Below are positions 44,155-54,689 of a stretch of DNA of 64,000 nt, in pieces. Positions within the stretch are counted from its first letter, which is position 1; every line of letters starts with the position of its first letter. The stretch is from NCBI GenBank assembly GCA_024114885.1, contig CP099418.1, forward strand, positions 930,001 through 994,000, given 5' to 3'. Position numbers and translations under genes: made by a program. The notes beneath the pieces are model-generated. The model was not told the origin of the DNA and searched no databases. It worked only from the letters and a program-made list of their open reading frames with translations. Source of the DNA: Septoria linicola. Its lineage: Eukaryota > Ascomycota > Dothideomycetes > Mycosphaerellales > Mycosphaerellaceae.

Positions 44155-46066
44155 CGCACACGAGAGCTGTATGCCTACGACGTGCTCTCGGGTACAGAGT
44201 GCGTGTATTGTAGCGTGTGGGCGTCGTGTGGACGTGCACCCGTCGGGTCGGGATCCACGATGCTGTGCATTGCTTCAGATAAACATCACGGGATCTCGAG
44301 GCAACCATGCCAGCTCACCTGTCTTGTTCTTCAGCTCAGCCGAGACTGCGTAATCTTCCGAGATAATGCTGGGCGAGAATGGCTGCTGCAAAACAGGCAG
44401 GCAGTGTCGATCATCAAAGTGTCGCAAGCGATAGATCGTAACCAGTAGTTTTCTTCTCACCTCTTGGAAGCATTGACGACAAGCATGATGAAGGGAGCCA
44501 GACAGGAATAGAGCGGAAATGAAACCAGAAGAGAGGAAAAGTGCTCCGAGACCAGCAAGAACAGTCAAGAAAAGGTCCTCAAGCCGGAAACCTGCATGTC
44601 AGTGGGTATAGTCGAGGCCAGAAGGAAGGAATACAAGTCGTGTCGTTCCATGAGGATATCATGAACTTTCACAAAGGCGCAAGGAGACGGCGTGTTCAGC
44701 GGCAGAAACGCCCTGGACGCGATTGTGCAACAGAGGCAAAATCAACTCAGCAGATTCGTGCACCGCATTTCGCTGGCGCAAACAAGATTGCTGGACGGGA
44801 CCCACGCTGCAGTACCTCGAAACCAAGCCGGACACCAGAAAGCATGCCGACTTGATGGGAAGCAGCGGAGCTGGGATGCCGTACTCCGCTTACTCATACC
44901 ACAGCACTACGAATGATATGTTGTCTGAGACAAGCGGTATGACAGTATTTTCGAGGTAAAGGCTTGCTTCAGTCCGGATTCGTGGCCCGTTGACACCTAG
45001 CCTGGCGATTCAGCATTGCTGCTCCTGTGACTGCGGTGGTCCTCACACACGAGCAAGCAGTGTGCGCAAATCCAGAAATCGAGGTAAACCACGACGCGGT
45101 TTCCGAGGGATATCGTGTAGCGTCAAAGGTGCATGTGAGGTATCACAAAGTCGTGCGAAGCTCCACTATCGGACCAGGATGCGAAACTTCGGCGCATAAA
45201 AATCTCCAGTGTGCTGCAGCTTTTGTGCGACCATAACGTGACATCCGGCTGCTCCAAGTGCGACCTCGAGGTCCAGCGAAATTCTTGAGTGTAAGGCAGC
45301 GCGGCTACGCTGTACAGCAGAAGACACGCGGTTTTGATGAATGTTGCATTTGGCGTTGTGTCAGACTTCTGCAAAAAGATGCAACCAGCGCTTGCAAGAC
45401 GCCAGTAAAGATTTTCTGGAATATGTCACAGGACTGCAAGATGCACGCGTCAGAAATAGACGGCTTTCTGTCAAATACATATCAGTGGCAGCAATCCTCG
45501 TGTGCAGAACAGAACAGCCGTTGGCGACCAAGCCTCAGTTTTCGCTTTCGCTGTACCTCTGCAGGACGGGACCAAATTCCGGCAGTCCTCAGCTCGGCGA
45601 GCGCATCGGCGATGTTGTGCTACGAGGCTGAGGTAAAATCCAGCACTTTTGCTGCGAGCTCTTCTACTACGGAGACGCTATAATCACCGTGGCCATGGTC
45701 GTCATATTGTCTGTAACATCGTCGTAGAAGTGTAGACAATATAACTGGTACCCATTGGGGGTACGATGGCCTGCCAATTGATTTGCTCTGGCGAGGCTTG
45801 GCTGCCATCGATAGAAGGTTGCACCAGAGCTGTCATAAGAGCTTTTCAAATCAGCCGTTCACGAGCAAAGACGTCTTCCTACTGCACTATGTCAGTTGAT
45901 CAGTCCGGGCCTATCTGGCCGGCTTCTAGTGTGGACCTGTCTCTAGGTAAGGTCGCGAATGCCTATTACTGCTACAACATATTGCAGCATTCACTTGCTG
46001 CTAAGCTGCGTGCCCAAAAGATTGCCGTATCTTCAAGTCCGTAGCCACTGTCTGTCCAAGGCGACT
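44155..46066. other. 1.9 kb intergenic with unresolved coding-like fragments
   Basis: No gene is fixed here. On the minus strand, 44458-44594 reads FRLEDLFLTVLAGLGALFL and on to HHACRQCFQE after an acceptor-like CTGACATGCAG, with a further open stretch upstream. On the plus strand, 44665-44916 reads a helical sequence containing FSGRNALDAIVQQRQNQ. Both cannot be coding in the same bases. The rest, to 46066, has only short frames. It should include the promoter of the 41099-44154 gene and the 3' end of SEN1. Confidence 0.35.
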
Positions 46067-49000
46067 CTATCTCTGCCCAGGCTTCCTCTTCGGCATGAAC
46101 ATGCTGGAAGGCGCAGCAGGTCTCTTCTTGACCATCTTGGGTGGTGGCTTGACTTGCTGTCCGATGCTGGGTGCCGTACTCGCGGCGCCACTGTTTGTCT
46201 TGGATGCATCAGAAGCAGGAGTCGCATCTCTGGACGCAGGTGTACCGCTTTTCGGTCTGACAGCGTCACCAGGCGCCTTGGAAGATTCTCTCGATTCTTG
46301 TTTGTTCGTTGTCAAAGCATTTGGTAGCGCAAGTGATCCTCGCTTCGCAGTACCATTCGTGTGAGTTGCTGGGGCGGGTTCGTACTCATCGTCAAGGTCC
46401 GCATCTTCCATTTCCACGTCTTGAGTCGACGGCTTTGGTTCAGCCTTCTTTTTGCCAACCCGATCTTCGAATCGATAGCGTACGCCGTCCATCTTGTCGG
46501 CCTCTTGCGCGGATTCCATCTCGGCGATTCTCGATTTTGTTATCATTTTGTCTTCGACACCGCCACCGATATGAGACTCCTTGCCTGACGAGATCCCTCC
46601 ATCCATAGGGGCCTGCTCTACAGCAGCTGGTGCATCATCCATAGTTCTGGTAGTGCCTGCTTTAGCCGGAAAGTTCTTACTGCTCTGGTTCAACATCTTC
46701 TTGAGGTCGCCTGTTGTGTAGTTATCCCGACCTCTCGCATCCTCGACCAGCTTCTTCCAGTACTGCCCGGAACTCAAGGTGCTAGCATTGCCGAGTACCC
46801 ATAGACTTGACTTCGCTCGTGTAAGACCAACATTCATACGGCGAATGTCCTGGAGGAAACCAATTGTGCCAGATGGACTTGCACGCACGCAAGAGAAGAT
46901 GATGATCTCACTTTCGCGTCCTTGAAAGGCGTCGGTGGTATTGAACTCGATGAAATCGGTGACGTCCTGTCCAAACCTGCTGATGAATGTGCTCTTCATC
47001 TCTCGTAACTGCGCTTTGTATGTGACAATAATGCCGATCTTGCCAGTGAAATCGTAGGTCGGAAAATCGGTTCGCAGCCGAACGTACAGCATTAGAGCCA
47101 CGTCAATCTCAGCCTTGTTGACGAGCGAGTTGCCCCTCGGAGCAGACGAGTGCTGACCTGCCACGTCGAAAAACCTATATGGCGCCAGTAAGGAGCTAGC
47201 ATGCCATGGTTGCTTGCGCAGACTCGCCATGCTTGGGCCGTCCTTGAGCAGACTGTCGTAGAATGTTCTACTTGGAAAAACCGATATGTCTGGGTGCATA
47301 CGGTATTGCGTATCGAGAAGGTGGACCTCGCCCGGATGATTATTCTGCATGCGTACGAAGAGAGACTGCTCATATTGGAACTTGGCAGCCTCCTTCGAAA
47401 AAACGGTGGGCGGCAGCTGTTTCGGGTCTCCCACCATAACACACTTGACGCATCCATACTTGAGGGGTATCAGTGAGCTCATTTCGACACACTGTGCAGC
47501 TTCGTCAATGACCACTGTCTCGAACTCGATGCTAAGCCCGGAGAACATGTCGTGACCAGACCCGCTCAGTGTTGCACATATGACATGTGCCTCGTCAAGA
47601 ACCGCTTGCTGTGCTCGCTTGCGATTGAGCTCCTGCTCACGCCCAGCACTCTTCTCATTGTCTTTCACAGAATCAATGCGCTGGCCCAGTTCAGCCTTGC
47701 GGCGACGGACATGTGTGATCTCATCATCCAGTTCTTTGCGCTGCGGAGGCTCTAACTTTCGCATGTCTTCTTCCGAATCGCGCTTCTGGTACAGATCCCG
47801 CAGTTGTGCGGAGATCTCGCTATGCTCCTTGAAGAGCTCGGCATTCATCTTTCGCTGCTTCTCATCTGCTGCATTGCTGCCTCCAAGCTTCTGCTGCACC
47901 AGAGTCTCCATGGTAACATCGGAGACTTGGGCGCTGATTGCTTCGCTACGACCGATGCGGACAACCTTGATATCGTGATGATTGCTGTCTTTTGTCTTGA
48001 CGCCCTTCATCAGACGCATAACCAACTCATCTACTGCTGCATTGCTGGGGGCACACACCAGTAGCTTCTTCGAGGGTGCGTCGCCGGCAGGACTGGTCTG
48101 TCCGTTGATTGCAGGCATGCTGATCTTTTGCGCACCGCGAGGCGTATTCTTTAGAACCTGAGTGAGCAGGCCGCCAACGATGGCCACGATCGTCTTTGTC
48201 TTTCCTGAGCCTGGTGGACCCTGAATCAGGGAGAAGCCTTCGTTCTCAAGAGCGCCATTGACTGCTTCTGCTTGCGCACGGTTAAGCTCGTAAATGTCGC
48301 GAAAGCTCGAGACTTGTCGATCGCTGAAATTAATCTTCTGTGACGGCTTTGCGCGCACGATCTGGTTACAGAGATCGTAGTAGACCAGACCCTTCAACGC
48401 TCCATACTCACGCTCGAGCGGCGTAATGGACTGAAGCTTGAGCCCATATACAATCGACTGCATAGTCAATTGCGCTGCCATGGAAGATCCCGGCATGACT
48501 TGATAGACAATCTCCAGATGTGCCTTTTGTCGCTTCACCCGATATACTCTAGCTAAGCAATGCGGCTCGCTTTCATCAGTCGCAGGTTTCTTGCCTTTCG
48601 AGAACAAAACGATGTCGCCTTCTGAAAGCTGCAGATCTCGGTTCTCTTGATGTCCAAGGAAACTGCTGACCTCAAGGAATTGATCGACATTGCTACGGTT
48701 CTGAACCTTGATCTCGTATGGCTTTGTGGTGTCTCGCAGCTCCTCCCGGGCTTTCACCATACCTTGCCATGCTTCGAGCGTCAAGAGTGGCTCAAAAGTC
48801 TGCTGGTACGAGGTGGGATCGCGAAAGGCGTTCTCGACACGCGAGAACTCGTGCTCATTAGATTGTGGAGGATAATCGCCTTCATGGAAGAAATCCCAAG
48901 ACAAGATCAAGCGATGCAAGGGACCAAGATCGGGCTTCAGTCGTGCTCTCATGTCCTTCAATGATCGATTCGTTCGTGCAATCTTGGTAGGACCACTCTT

Positions 49001-52000
49001 GACCTCGGGCTTTAAGCCGACGGCACCGCTGAGGTCGAGGTCTGGCCGTATCTGCCTCTTCGGCTTGGTTGTTGTTGTTCCGAAAAGGTCATCGTCGAGA
49101 TCGTCATCTTCACTTTCTTCCTCATCAGAGTCGACCATGATGGTCTGGCCTTTCGTGTCGTGATCTGCAGCATAGTTTCCAAGGCCGAGAACTCCGCTTC
49201 CAGCACCGCTTGCTTTTGCTTTCGCAAGCGCCAACTCCTTCTGTTTCTGTTGTTCGGCCATTGTAGCCTTGCGCTTTGCTAAGAAATTTGCTTGATCTAC
49301 CACTGTGTTCTTGTTCACGACCTTCTGCTTCTCCTTGGCGGTCAACAGTGGCTTCTTCACCTGCTCTTTCTGCGCTGCCGCTTTGCTACTCCACGACTCC
49401 AGATCGATAACGTTCTTGCTGGGTTTACTTGTAGTCGTCGGTGTCGATGCTCCAGAACCAGACTTTGCCCATGTTTGCAGCGAGCTCTGTTTCTTCCGCT
49501 TAGAGATATCGGAAATGTCTTCCTCTCCGGACGAAGATTCGCCAGTATGACTTTCAAGAGCTCTCTGGAGTTCCGCTTTGTGTTGCATCGACAGCTTGGT
49601 CTTGACATTTCCCTGCAGGATCCCGTGTAAGTATTGGATAGACTCCACCCTCGCTTGAATGCCAGAGTCCTGTAGACGAGATAGCATCCTACACGTCAGA
49701 AGTACGGCCTTTTCTATAAGCCAATCGTCGCGAAGACGGAGATACTTGATCATGTTGATGAAAGCCACCCTTGGCTGGTGCAAGAGCTGAGAGCGTTGAC
49801 TAGTCTCAAGCGTGCCCGCGATGACTGCGTATTGGTCGAAGGCGTATTCGGCGAAGTCCATGACATCGCGACAAAAGTCCATCATCATGGTCTTATCGTG
49901 AGGCGCACTCCAGGCCTCAGTCATCTCAAATATTGTTGAGATGGCCTTCCACACTGCTAACCAAAACTTGCGAAGCGTTTTCTGGTCCTTTTCACTTGAC
50001 AATGTTGTCTTGCGAAGCAGCCCGTCTTGCGAATTACATAGACAGTCCAAGATGTCTCGGCACAGCTTCATCAAGGTCTTACTGGGAGTAAAGATTCGTG
50101 CAGTCGAGATGAGCGTCAAAACTTCCGAGGCTGAGTCCAGTGTATTGGTATAGTAGGTCGTGGTAACATGCATCAGACAGTCTCGCCTGCTGTCCTCACT
50201 TGTGAGCGTCTTGAGAATGGACAAGGCACCTTGATGCACCTGTTCATCCCCGCTGAACAGCAGCGCCATGATACCACGAGCGGCTGGCGGATCGAAGTAG
50301 ATCTCAGCTAATTGATCTGGACTGAACTGATCAAGTCGGTAGATCAGGTGACCAGTGACATTGTCACGAGTGGACCGAAGTGCCTCGTTCCACTTGGATT
50401 TGGCTGGCGACAGCTCGTTAGGCTTCTTCACAATAAAAGGCTCAAGCTGTATTAAGCCCTTGATGCCAGAGAGGACTGCAGTCGGTAGAGCGCCATGACC
50501 TGCCTTGATGTGTTGCGTCGTCTTCTTCCACAAATTCTTGCTCTCATGGCCCACAACGTGATCGATCTCATTGGTCTTCTGAATGTAGCGATGGTCGCGA
50601 GTCATACTCTTCACTTCGAGCTCCAAGATCTTCGAGATGATGTCCAGATCCAATTGTTCCGTCTTCGATAGCTGTAGCTCGCTCTTTTTCTCGATGCCGC
50701 CGAGTTCTTGCAACATGGGTGTGAGATGGTCATTCGACACGGTTTCAATGAGATGTGTATACACTGGACCGCCGTCGACAGCTTGCGAGATGAGCTCGAT
50801 TGCGTCTAGCAGACAGACCAATCCCTTCTCCCAAGCCACGCTGCTAGCGTAATTGGAGAAAGGCGGGTTCTGTATACGTTTGAGAAGTTGATCAAGGAGT
50901 GTTCGCAGAGGTGTAACGAGATTGGCAGGCTTCACACTGCGAATCAAAGCATCCACCCATGCCATCTTTTCCTCGAGCCTCAAAGGCTCCGTTTCTGTCC
51001 TCGTTTGTAGGAGATGATTGAGTCCAGGCGACTTGAAAATCTGTTCGGCGACGTACTGCGGCGTCATTGCGCCCACTGCATCCCAAAACTTGAGACCACA
51101 CGATTCGAGCAAGATATGCACACTGCCAAGGAGATCGGCGAAGTGAGGCGAATCGATCTGGAAATGATCAAGCGCCAGCTGGAACAGGTTCGCATCCATC
51201 GACCTGAGGTTGTCGGTCATGATAGATGGCGTCAGTTGCATGAGTAGCAGTCGAGTGCCCTTCCAGAATCTTGGTAGGAAGGGACCCTCGAGTGCGACAG
51301 GGTGTACTCTGGCCATGGCAGGCTCGAGCCATGGTTTCACTACAGAGTCAAACTCCTGACTGAGCATCTTTCGCTTTGCGCCGTTCCTAGTGATGTTGCG
51401 TTCCGCCCATCCTTGCCGCTCCTGGTTACCATTGTACAGAAATGCGGCCATTGCAGGGGCGTAGTTGGGTACAATGAGCTTCTTCTTCTTGCCGAGAACA
51501 AGCTGGAAGGCCGGGTCGAAACTTCGCTCCAGAACGGCCTCGTTACGCAAGAAAGGTATACAGTGCAGCGACTCGAACAACCCGAACATGCCTACCTGGC
51601 CGGCGGACGTTATCCTGCGTTGCTCTTCCGGTAGCTCAATGAGGTGCTCGGTCATGCTGTCAAGCCCGGCAATGATCCGTGCCTCGTTCATGGTATCGAA
51701 AGTCTTCATGAATTCCAGCACATCGTCTGCCGGATATTCGGACTCCAGCTGGTTGCGTAGCAGACGCCGACCACGGTGGAATTCGCGCACGCAGATGTCG
51801 CAGCGGATCAGCTGTTTTTGCAAGCTCGCCTTCAGCTTCTCCTGATAGTCGAGAGCATCTGCGCCATCAAAGGCCAAGATGATGCACACCTCGAGCGCCT
51901 TGTCCCGCCGTTCGTGAGCCTCTTGCACAAGGACCAGCCGTTTCTGCTTTTCGTCGTCCGTCTCATTGGACTGATCGACATCTTCGTCAAAGTAGACGCC

Positions 52001-52093
52001 GTTCTCCCTCCCCGGAGCTCGCGGGCAAAACCAATGCAGGTCTTCATCGCTCACGAGCTCCTCCAGCTTCTGCACCAGCTGCGGGCCCGCCAT
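46067..52093 (-). CDS. SEN1: Sen1 superfamily 1 RNA/DNA helicase
   Basis: Intronless, 2,008 aa; yeast Sen1 is 2,231. A large helical N-terminal domain (about 1-800) is followed by a Lys/Ser-rich acidic linker (about 880-1080, with DSDEEESEDDDLDDDL) and the helicase core. Motif I is QGPPGSGKTKT (about 1,290) and motif II is VIDEAAQ (about 1,530). GDPKQLPPTVFS, DTQYRMHP, NTTDAFQGRE and MNVGLTRAKSSLWVLG complete the Upf1-like set. The C-terminal ~250 residues are disordered and end in a basic MPKRKPGQR tail. Sen1 terminates non-coding and some coding RNA polymerase II transcripts and removes R-loops in the nucleus. Start ATG at 52093 (MAGPQLVQKLEELVSDEDLHW). Confidence 0.96.
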   Translation of the reverse strand: MAGPQLVQKLEELVSDEDLHWFCPRAPGRENGVYFDEDVDQSNETDDEKQKRLVLVQEAHERRDKALEVCIILAFDGADALDYQEKLKASLQKQLIRCDICVREFHRGRRLLRNQLESEYPADDVLEFMKTFDTMNEARIIAGLDSMTEHLIELPEEQRRITSAGQVGMFGLFESLHCIPFLRNEAVLERSFDPAFQLVLGKKKKLIVPNYAPAMAAFLYNGNQERQGWAERNITRNGAKRKMLSQEFDSVVKPWLEPAMARVHPVALEGPFLPRFWKGTRLLLMQLTPSIMTDNLRSMDANLFQLALDHFQIDSPHFADLLGSVHILLESCGLKFWDAVGAMTPQYVAEQIFKSPGLNHLLQTRTETEPLRLEEKMAWVDALIRSVKPANLVTPLRTLLDQLLKRIQNPPFSNYASSVAWEKGLVCLLDAIELISQAVDGGPVYTHLIETVSNDHLTPMLQELGGIEKKSELQLSKTEQLDLDIISKILELEVKSMTRDHRYIQKTNEIDHVVGHESKNLWKKTTQHIKAGHGALPTAVLSGIKGLIQLEPFIVKKPNELSPAKSKWNEALRSTRDNVTGHLIYRLDQFSPDQLAEIYFDPPAARGIMALLFSGDEQVHQGALSILKTLTSEDSRRDCLMHVTTTYYTNTLDSASEVLTLISTARIFTPSKTLMKLCRDILDCLCNSQDGLLRKTTLSSEKDQKTLRKFWLAVWKAISTIFEMTEAWSAPHDKTMMMDFCRDVMDFAEYAFDQYAVIAGTLETSQRSQLLHQPRVAFINMIKYLRLRDDWLIEKAVLLTCRMLSRLQDSGIQARVESIQYLHGILQGNVKTKLSMQHKAELQRALESHTGESSSGEEDISDISKRKKQSSLQTWAKSGSGASTPTTTSKPSKNVIDLESWSSKAAAQKEQVKKPLLTAKEKQKVVNKNTVVDQANFLAKRKATMAEQQKQKELALAKAKASGAGSGVLGLGNYAADHDTKGQTIMVDSDEEESEDDDLDDDLFGTTTTKPKRQIRPDLDLSGAVGLKPEVKSGPTKIARTNRSLKDMRARLKPDLGPLHRLILSWDFFHEGDYPPQSNEHEFSRVENAFRDPTSYQQTFEPLLTLEAWQGMVKAREELRDTTKPYEIKVQNRSNVDQFLEVSSFLGHQENRDLQLSEGDIVLFSKGKKPATDESEPHCLARVYRVKRQKAHLEIVYQVMPGSSMAAQLTMQSIVYGLKLQSITPLEREYGALKGLVYYDLCNQIVRAKPSQKINFSDRQVSSFRDIYELNRAQAEAVNGALENEGFSLIQGPPGSGKTKTIVAIVGGLLTQVLKNTPRGAQKISMPAINGQTSPAGDAPSKKLLVCAPSNAAVDELVMRLMKGVKTKDSNHHDIKVVRIGRSEAISAQVSDVTMETLVQQKLGGSNAADEKQRKMNAELFKEHSEISAQLRDLYQKRDSEEDMRKLEPPQRKELDDEITHVRRRKAELGQRIDSVKDNEKSAGREQELNRKRAQQAVLDEAHVICATLSGSGHDMFSGLSIEFETVVIDEAAQCVEMSSLIPLKYGCVKCVMVGDPKQLPPTVFSKEAAKFQYEQSLFVRMQNNHPGEVHLLDTQYRMHPDISVFPSRTFYDSLLKDGPSMASLRKQPWHASSLLAPYRFFDVAGQHSSAPRGNSLVNKAEIDVALMLYVRLRTDFPTYDFTGKIGIIVTYKAQLREMKSTFISRFGQDVTDFIEFNTTDAFQGRESEIIIFSCVRASPSGTIGFLQDIRRMNVGLTRAKSSLWVLGNASTLSSGQYWKKLVEDARGRDNYTTGDLKKMLNQSSKNFPAKAGTTRTMDDAPAAVEQAPMDGGISSGKESHIGGGVEDKMITKSRIAEMESAQEADKMDGVRYRFEDRVGKKKAEPKPSTQDVEMEDADLDDEYEPAPATHTNGTAKRGSLALPNALTTNKQESRESSKAPGDAVRPKSGTPASRDATPASDASKTNSGAASTAPSIGQQVKPPPKMVKKRPAAPSSMFMPKRKPGQR

Positions 52094-52624
52094 CGATCAT
52101 GCTGTGTTTCTGTCCAACTCGTCCCTTCCTCGAGGCAAATGTGACCACGTCGGTGTTGAGATTATGAGTGCCGCGAAGCTCGTTGTCGTTTATAGGGAGC
52201 CCCTCTGTTGGAGAAAGAAGGTTGACGAAGTGAAAGTGATAGAAAGAGGCAAGTGCAAGTGTCAACGGCAACGGGCGTCACTTCCTCATTATTGGACCAC
52301 AGATGCGCCTTCCTCCTCGAGTCCCTCGCTTGCTGCCTGTTCCTCCTCTCGAGTTCGAATCGTGGTGGAGACAAAGTTGGACCATGAGCAGTCGAAAAGT
52401 AGAAGTCGAAGCTTGACGCGCATATCGTAATTCATTGAATTTCACGTCGCGTCGCTCGGCTACGATCCCTGCACGCGCATCGGCCACTTCAGCTCACTTA
52501 CCAGGCATGTGAATCTGCAACTATTTACACAAAACATTTACTTGACGTGAAAAGGCAGCAAAAGGTCACATTTCGGCTAACATAGAAGATGACAAGAATA
52601 TCACGTTCATAAGAAAGCCGGATC
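52094..52624. promoter_or_regulatory. divergent intergenic, SEN1 / DFGDF protein
   Basis: 531 bp between divergent ATGs. No clear TATA box or coding frame. Contains a CTCCTCGAG pyrimidine-rich segment near 52310 and AT-richer sequence at 52500-52620 close to the plus-strand start. Confidence 0.4.
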
Positions 52625-54423
52625 ATGTCTTCGGACCTATTTGCGGCCTTTGGAGAGGCGCCTGCTGGCCCGCCCATGAAACAGCAGGTCAACTCTCATA
52701 CAGAAGACCCATGGGACTTTGGGGTGTCAGCAAACCAGGTTCCGGACACTGTACTTGCCCAAGATATTTCCACACAAGCCACCACTGAAGGGGAACTGGA
52801 AGATGATGACGACTTTGGAGATTTTGAAGATGCTTCTGCCGCCACGATCCCAGCAGACATCACGAAAGAATCAAGAGACTTAGCCACCAATGCAGTCGCT
52901 GGTGATGTTGCTTCTGGTAGCTTAGCCACGAATTTTCCTCCAAAGGCACAAACGAGAGCCAAGGAATCTCCACCTGAGCAAGTCGTTGGTAGACATCCCT
53001 TTGCAGACCACATGGACCTCCTCTTCTCTGGTGGTGACGATGAATATGATGCTGGAGCTGACGACCTCGACGACCTTTCTAAAAACCCGGAAGCAGCCGT
53101 TGAGTACTCGAAACGCATGATCGCTGAGCAAGAGGCACAATTCAAGACGAAACCACTGCCATTCTCGAGACCCGGGATACCTGTGACGAATGAGACGAAC
53201 CCGCCACGAGCACCGAACAAATTGCAGAAGAAATCTGGTTATGCCCCAGCCAAGGACCCCAATGTCCTGTTCGATGTTGAGAATGTCTCAGAACATGACA
53301 CGGATGGCGATGACGACTTTGGGGACTTTGAGGATGCGCCTGTGGCCGCCTCAAAACACGCATCAACACCAGTAACGAAAATGTCGCATACGAAGCTGCA
53401 AAAGAAAAGTGGACCTCCGCCTCCCAAAGCACAAGCAACGCCTGCGAAGCCCAGAATGCCGCAAATTGACCTCCTGGGACTAGGAGACGAAGTCTCTGTG
53501 CCGAACATCATGAGCCCGCGATCCGAAAGAGCGACCAACATCCTTGGCCACGCCAAAGCAGATTCAATGTCAAGACCCAAAACCTCAAGTCTAATGCCCA
53601 AGCAGGAAGACGATGCATGGGATGACTTCGATACCGCTGAGCCTGTCTCAGCACCCTCGCTTATCCCTTCTCACAGCAGGAACGCATCATCGGCACAAAC
53701 TCAAGCAAGCACACCACCTGTTGCGAACACGGGCCCCACCAAGCAGGAAATCCCCCTCCAACGAACGTCCCGCCCCCTGTAATTCTCCTCTCAGCCTTCT
53801 CATCCATCTTCTCATCCGCCCAGGACGCCCTCCTCATTCCCCTCTCCAAACTCGACCTCTCACAACGCTCCCACCTCCTCTCCCACCCTGCAACCCACCA
53901 ATTTCTCTCCTCCTACCTCAAATCTGCCATCGTACTCGCACACATCATCGCCGGCCGCAAACTCCGCTGGAAACGCGACCAGATCCTCGCCCAATCCATG
54001 CGCATCGGCCCTTCAGCCGCCGGCGGCAAAGGAGGCATGAAACTCACCAGTATCGACAAATCCGAGATCGGCAAAGAGGACCGCGAAGTTCTCGATACTG
54101 TCCAGAGATGGAAAGCACAAGTCGGCAAGCTCAGAAGCGCCGTGACTGCGGCTTCAGGGACACCGCAGGCTGGAAAGGAGAAGATGCCGAATGTTCCAGA
54201 TATTGCGGAAACGATGCCAGTGAGGACTTTGAAAGCTACTGAAGGAGGCTTTGTGGCGCCTCATGCTTGTGCGCTGTGTGGGTTGAAGCGGGAAGAGAGG
54301 GTTGTCAAGGTCGATGTCGATGTAAACGATAGCTTTGGCGAGTGGTGGGTTGATGGATCGAGTATGCATATTTTCTGCCAGGAATGGTGGATCGAGAATA
54401 AAGGCAAGCTGAAAGGTAGATAG
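52625..54423 (+). CDS. DFGDF-motif protein, probable membrane-traffic accessory factor; frameshift at a C run
   Basis: The first frame runs 52625-53782 and the second continues to a TAG at 54423. They join if the five-C run at 53752-53756 had six C, giving KQEIPPPTNVPPPVILLSAF and 599 aa. No intron of plausible length explains the change. The N-terminal 380 residues are disordered and acidic, with two DDDFGDFEDA motifs (near 60 and 230) and DDAWDDFDTAE near 335. DFGxF sequences are known ligands of the AP-1 gamma-ear and GGA ear domains. The C-terminal ~215 residues look folded: IIAGRKLRWKRDQILAQSMRIGPSAAGGKGGMKL, then CALCGLKREERVVKVDVDVNDSFGEWW, a CxxC element with later Cys/His. A clathrin-adaptor accessory role is inferred from the motifs only. 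Confidence 0.75.
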
Positions 54424-54689
54424 CATGTTCAAACATAGATGTAAGAACAATCACTTCGTCGCATGAAGGCGCACACGACTTGTCAGCAGAATAGAGTCAC
54501 ACGAACAATGCCTTTCATTATGGTCCGTGTTATGAACCGTACGAACGCCAAACAAGCGAGCGCTACAATAATTATGCTGTTACATCGTAGTCATACTCAT
54601 ACTTTCGTTCCTTTCAATCAATCAGAACAGTCTAGACCCACTAAGATCAAACTATCACATCCACGCATCTAACACACATTGCTCCTCCT

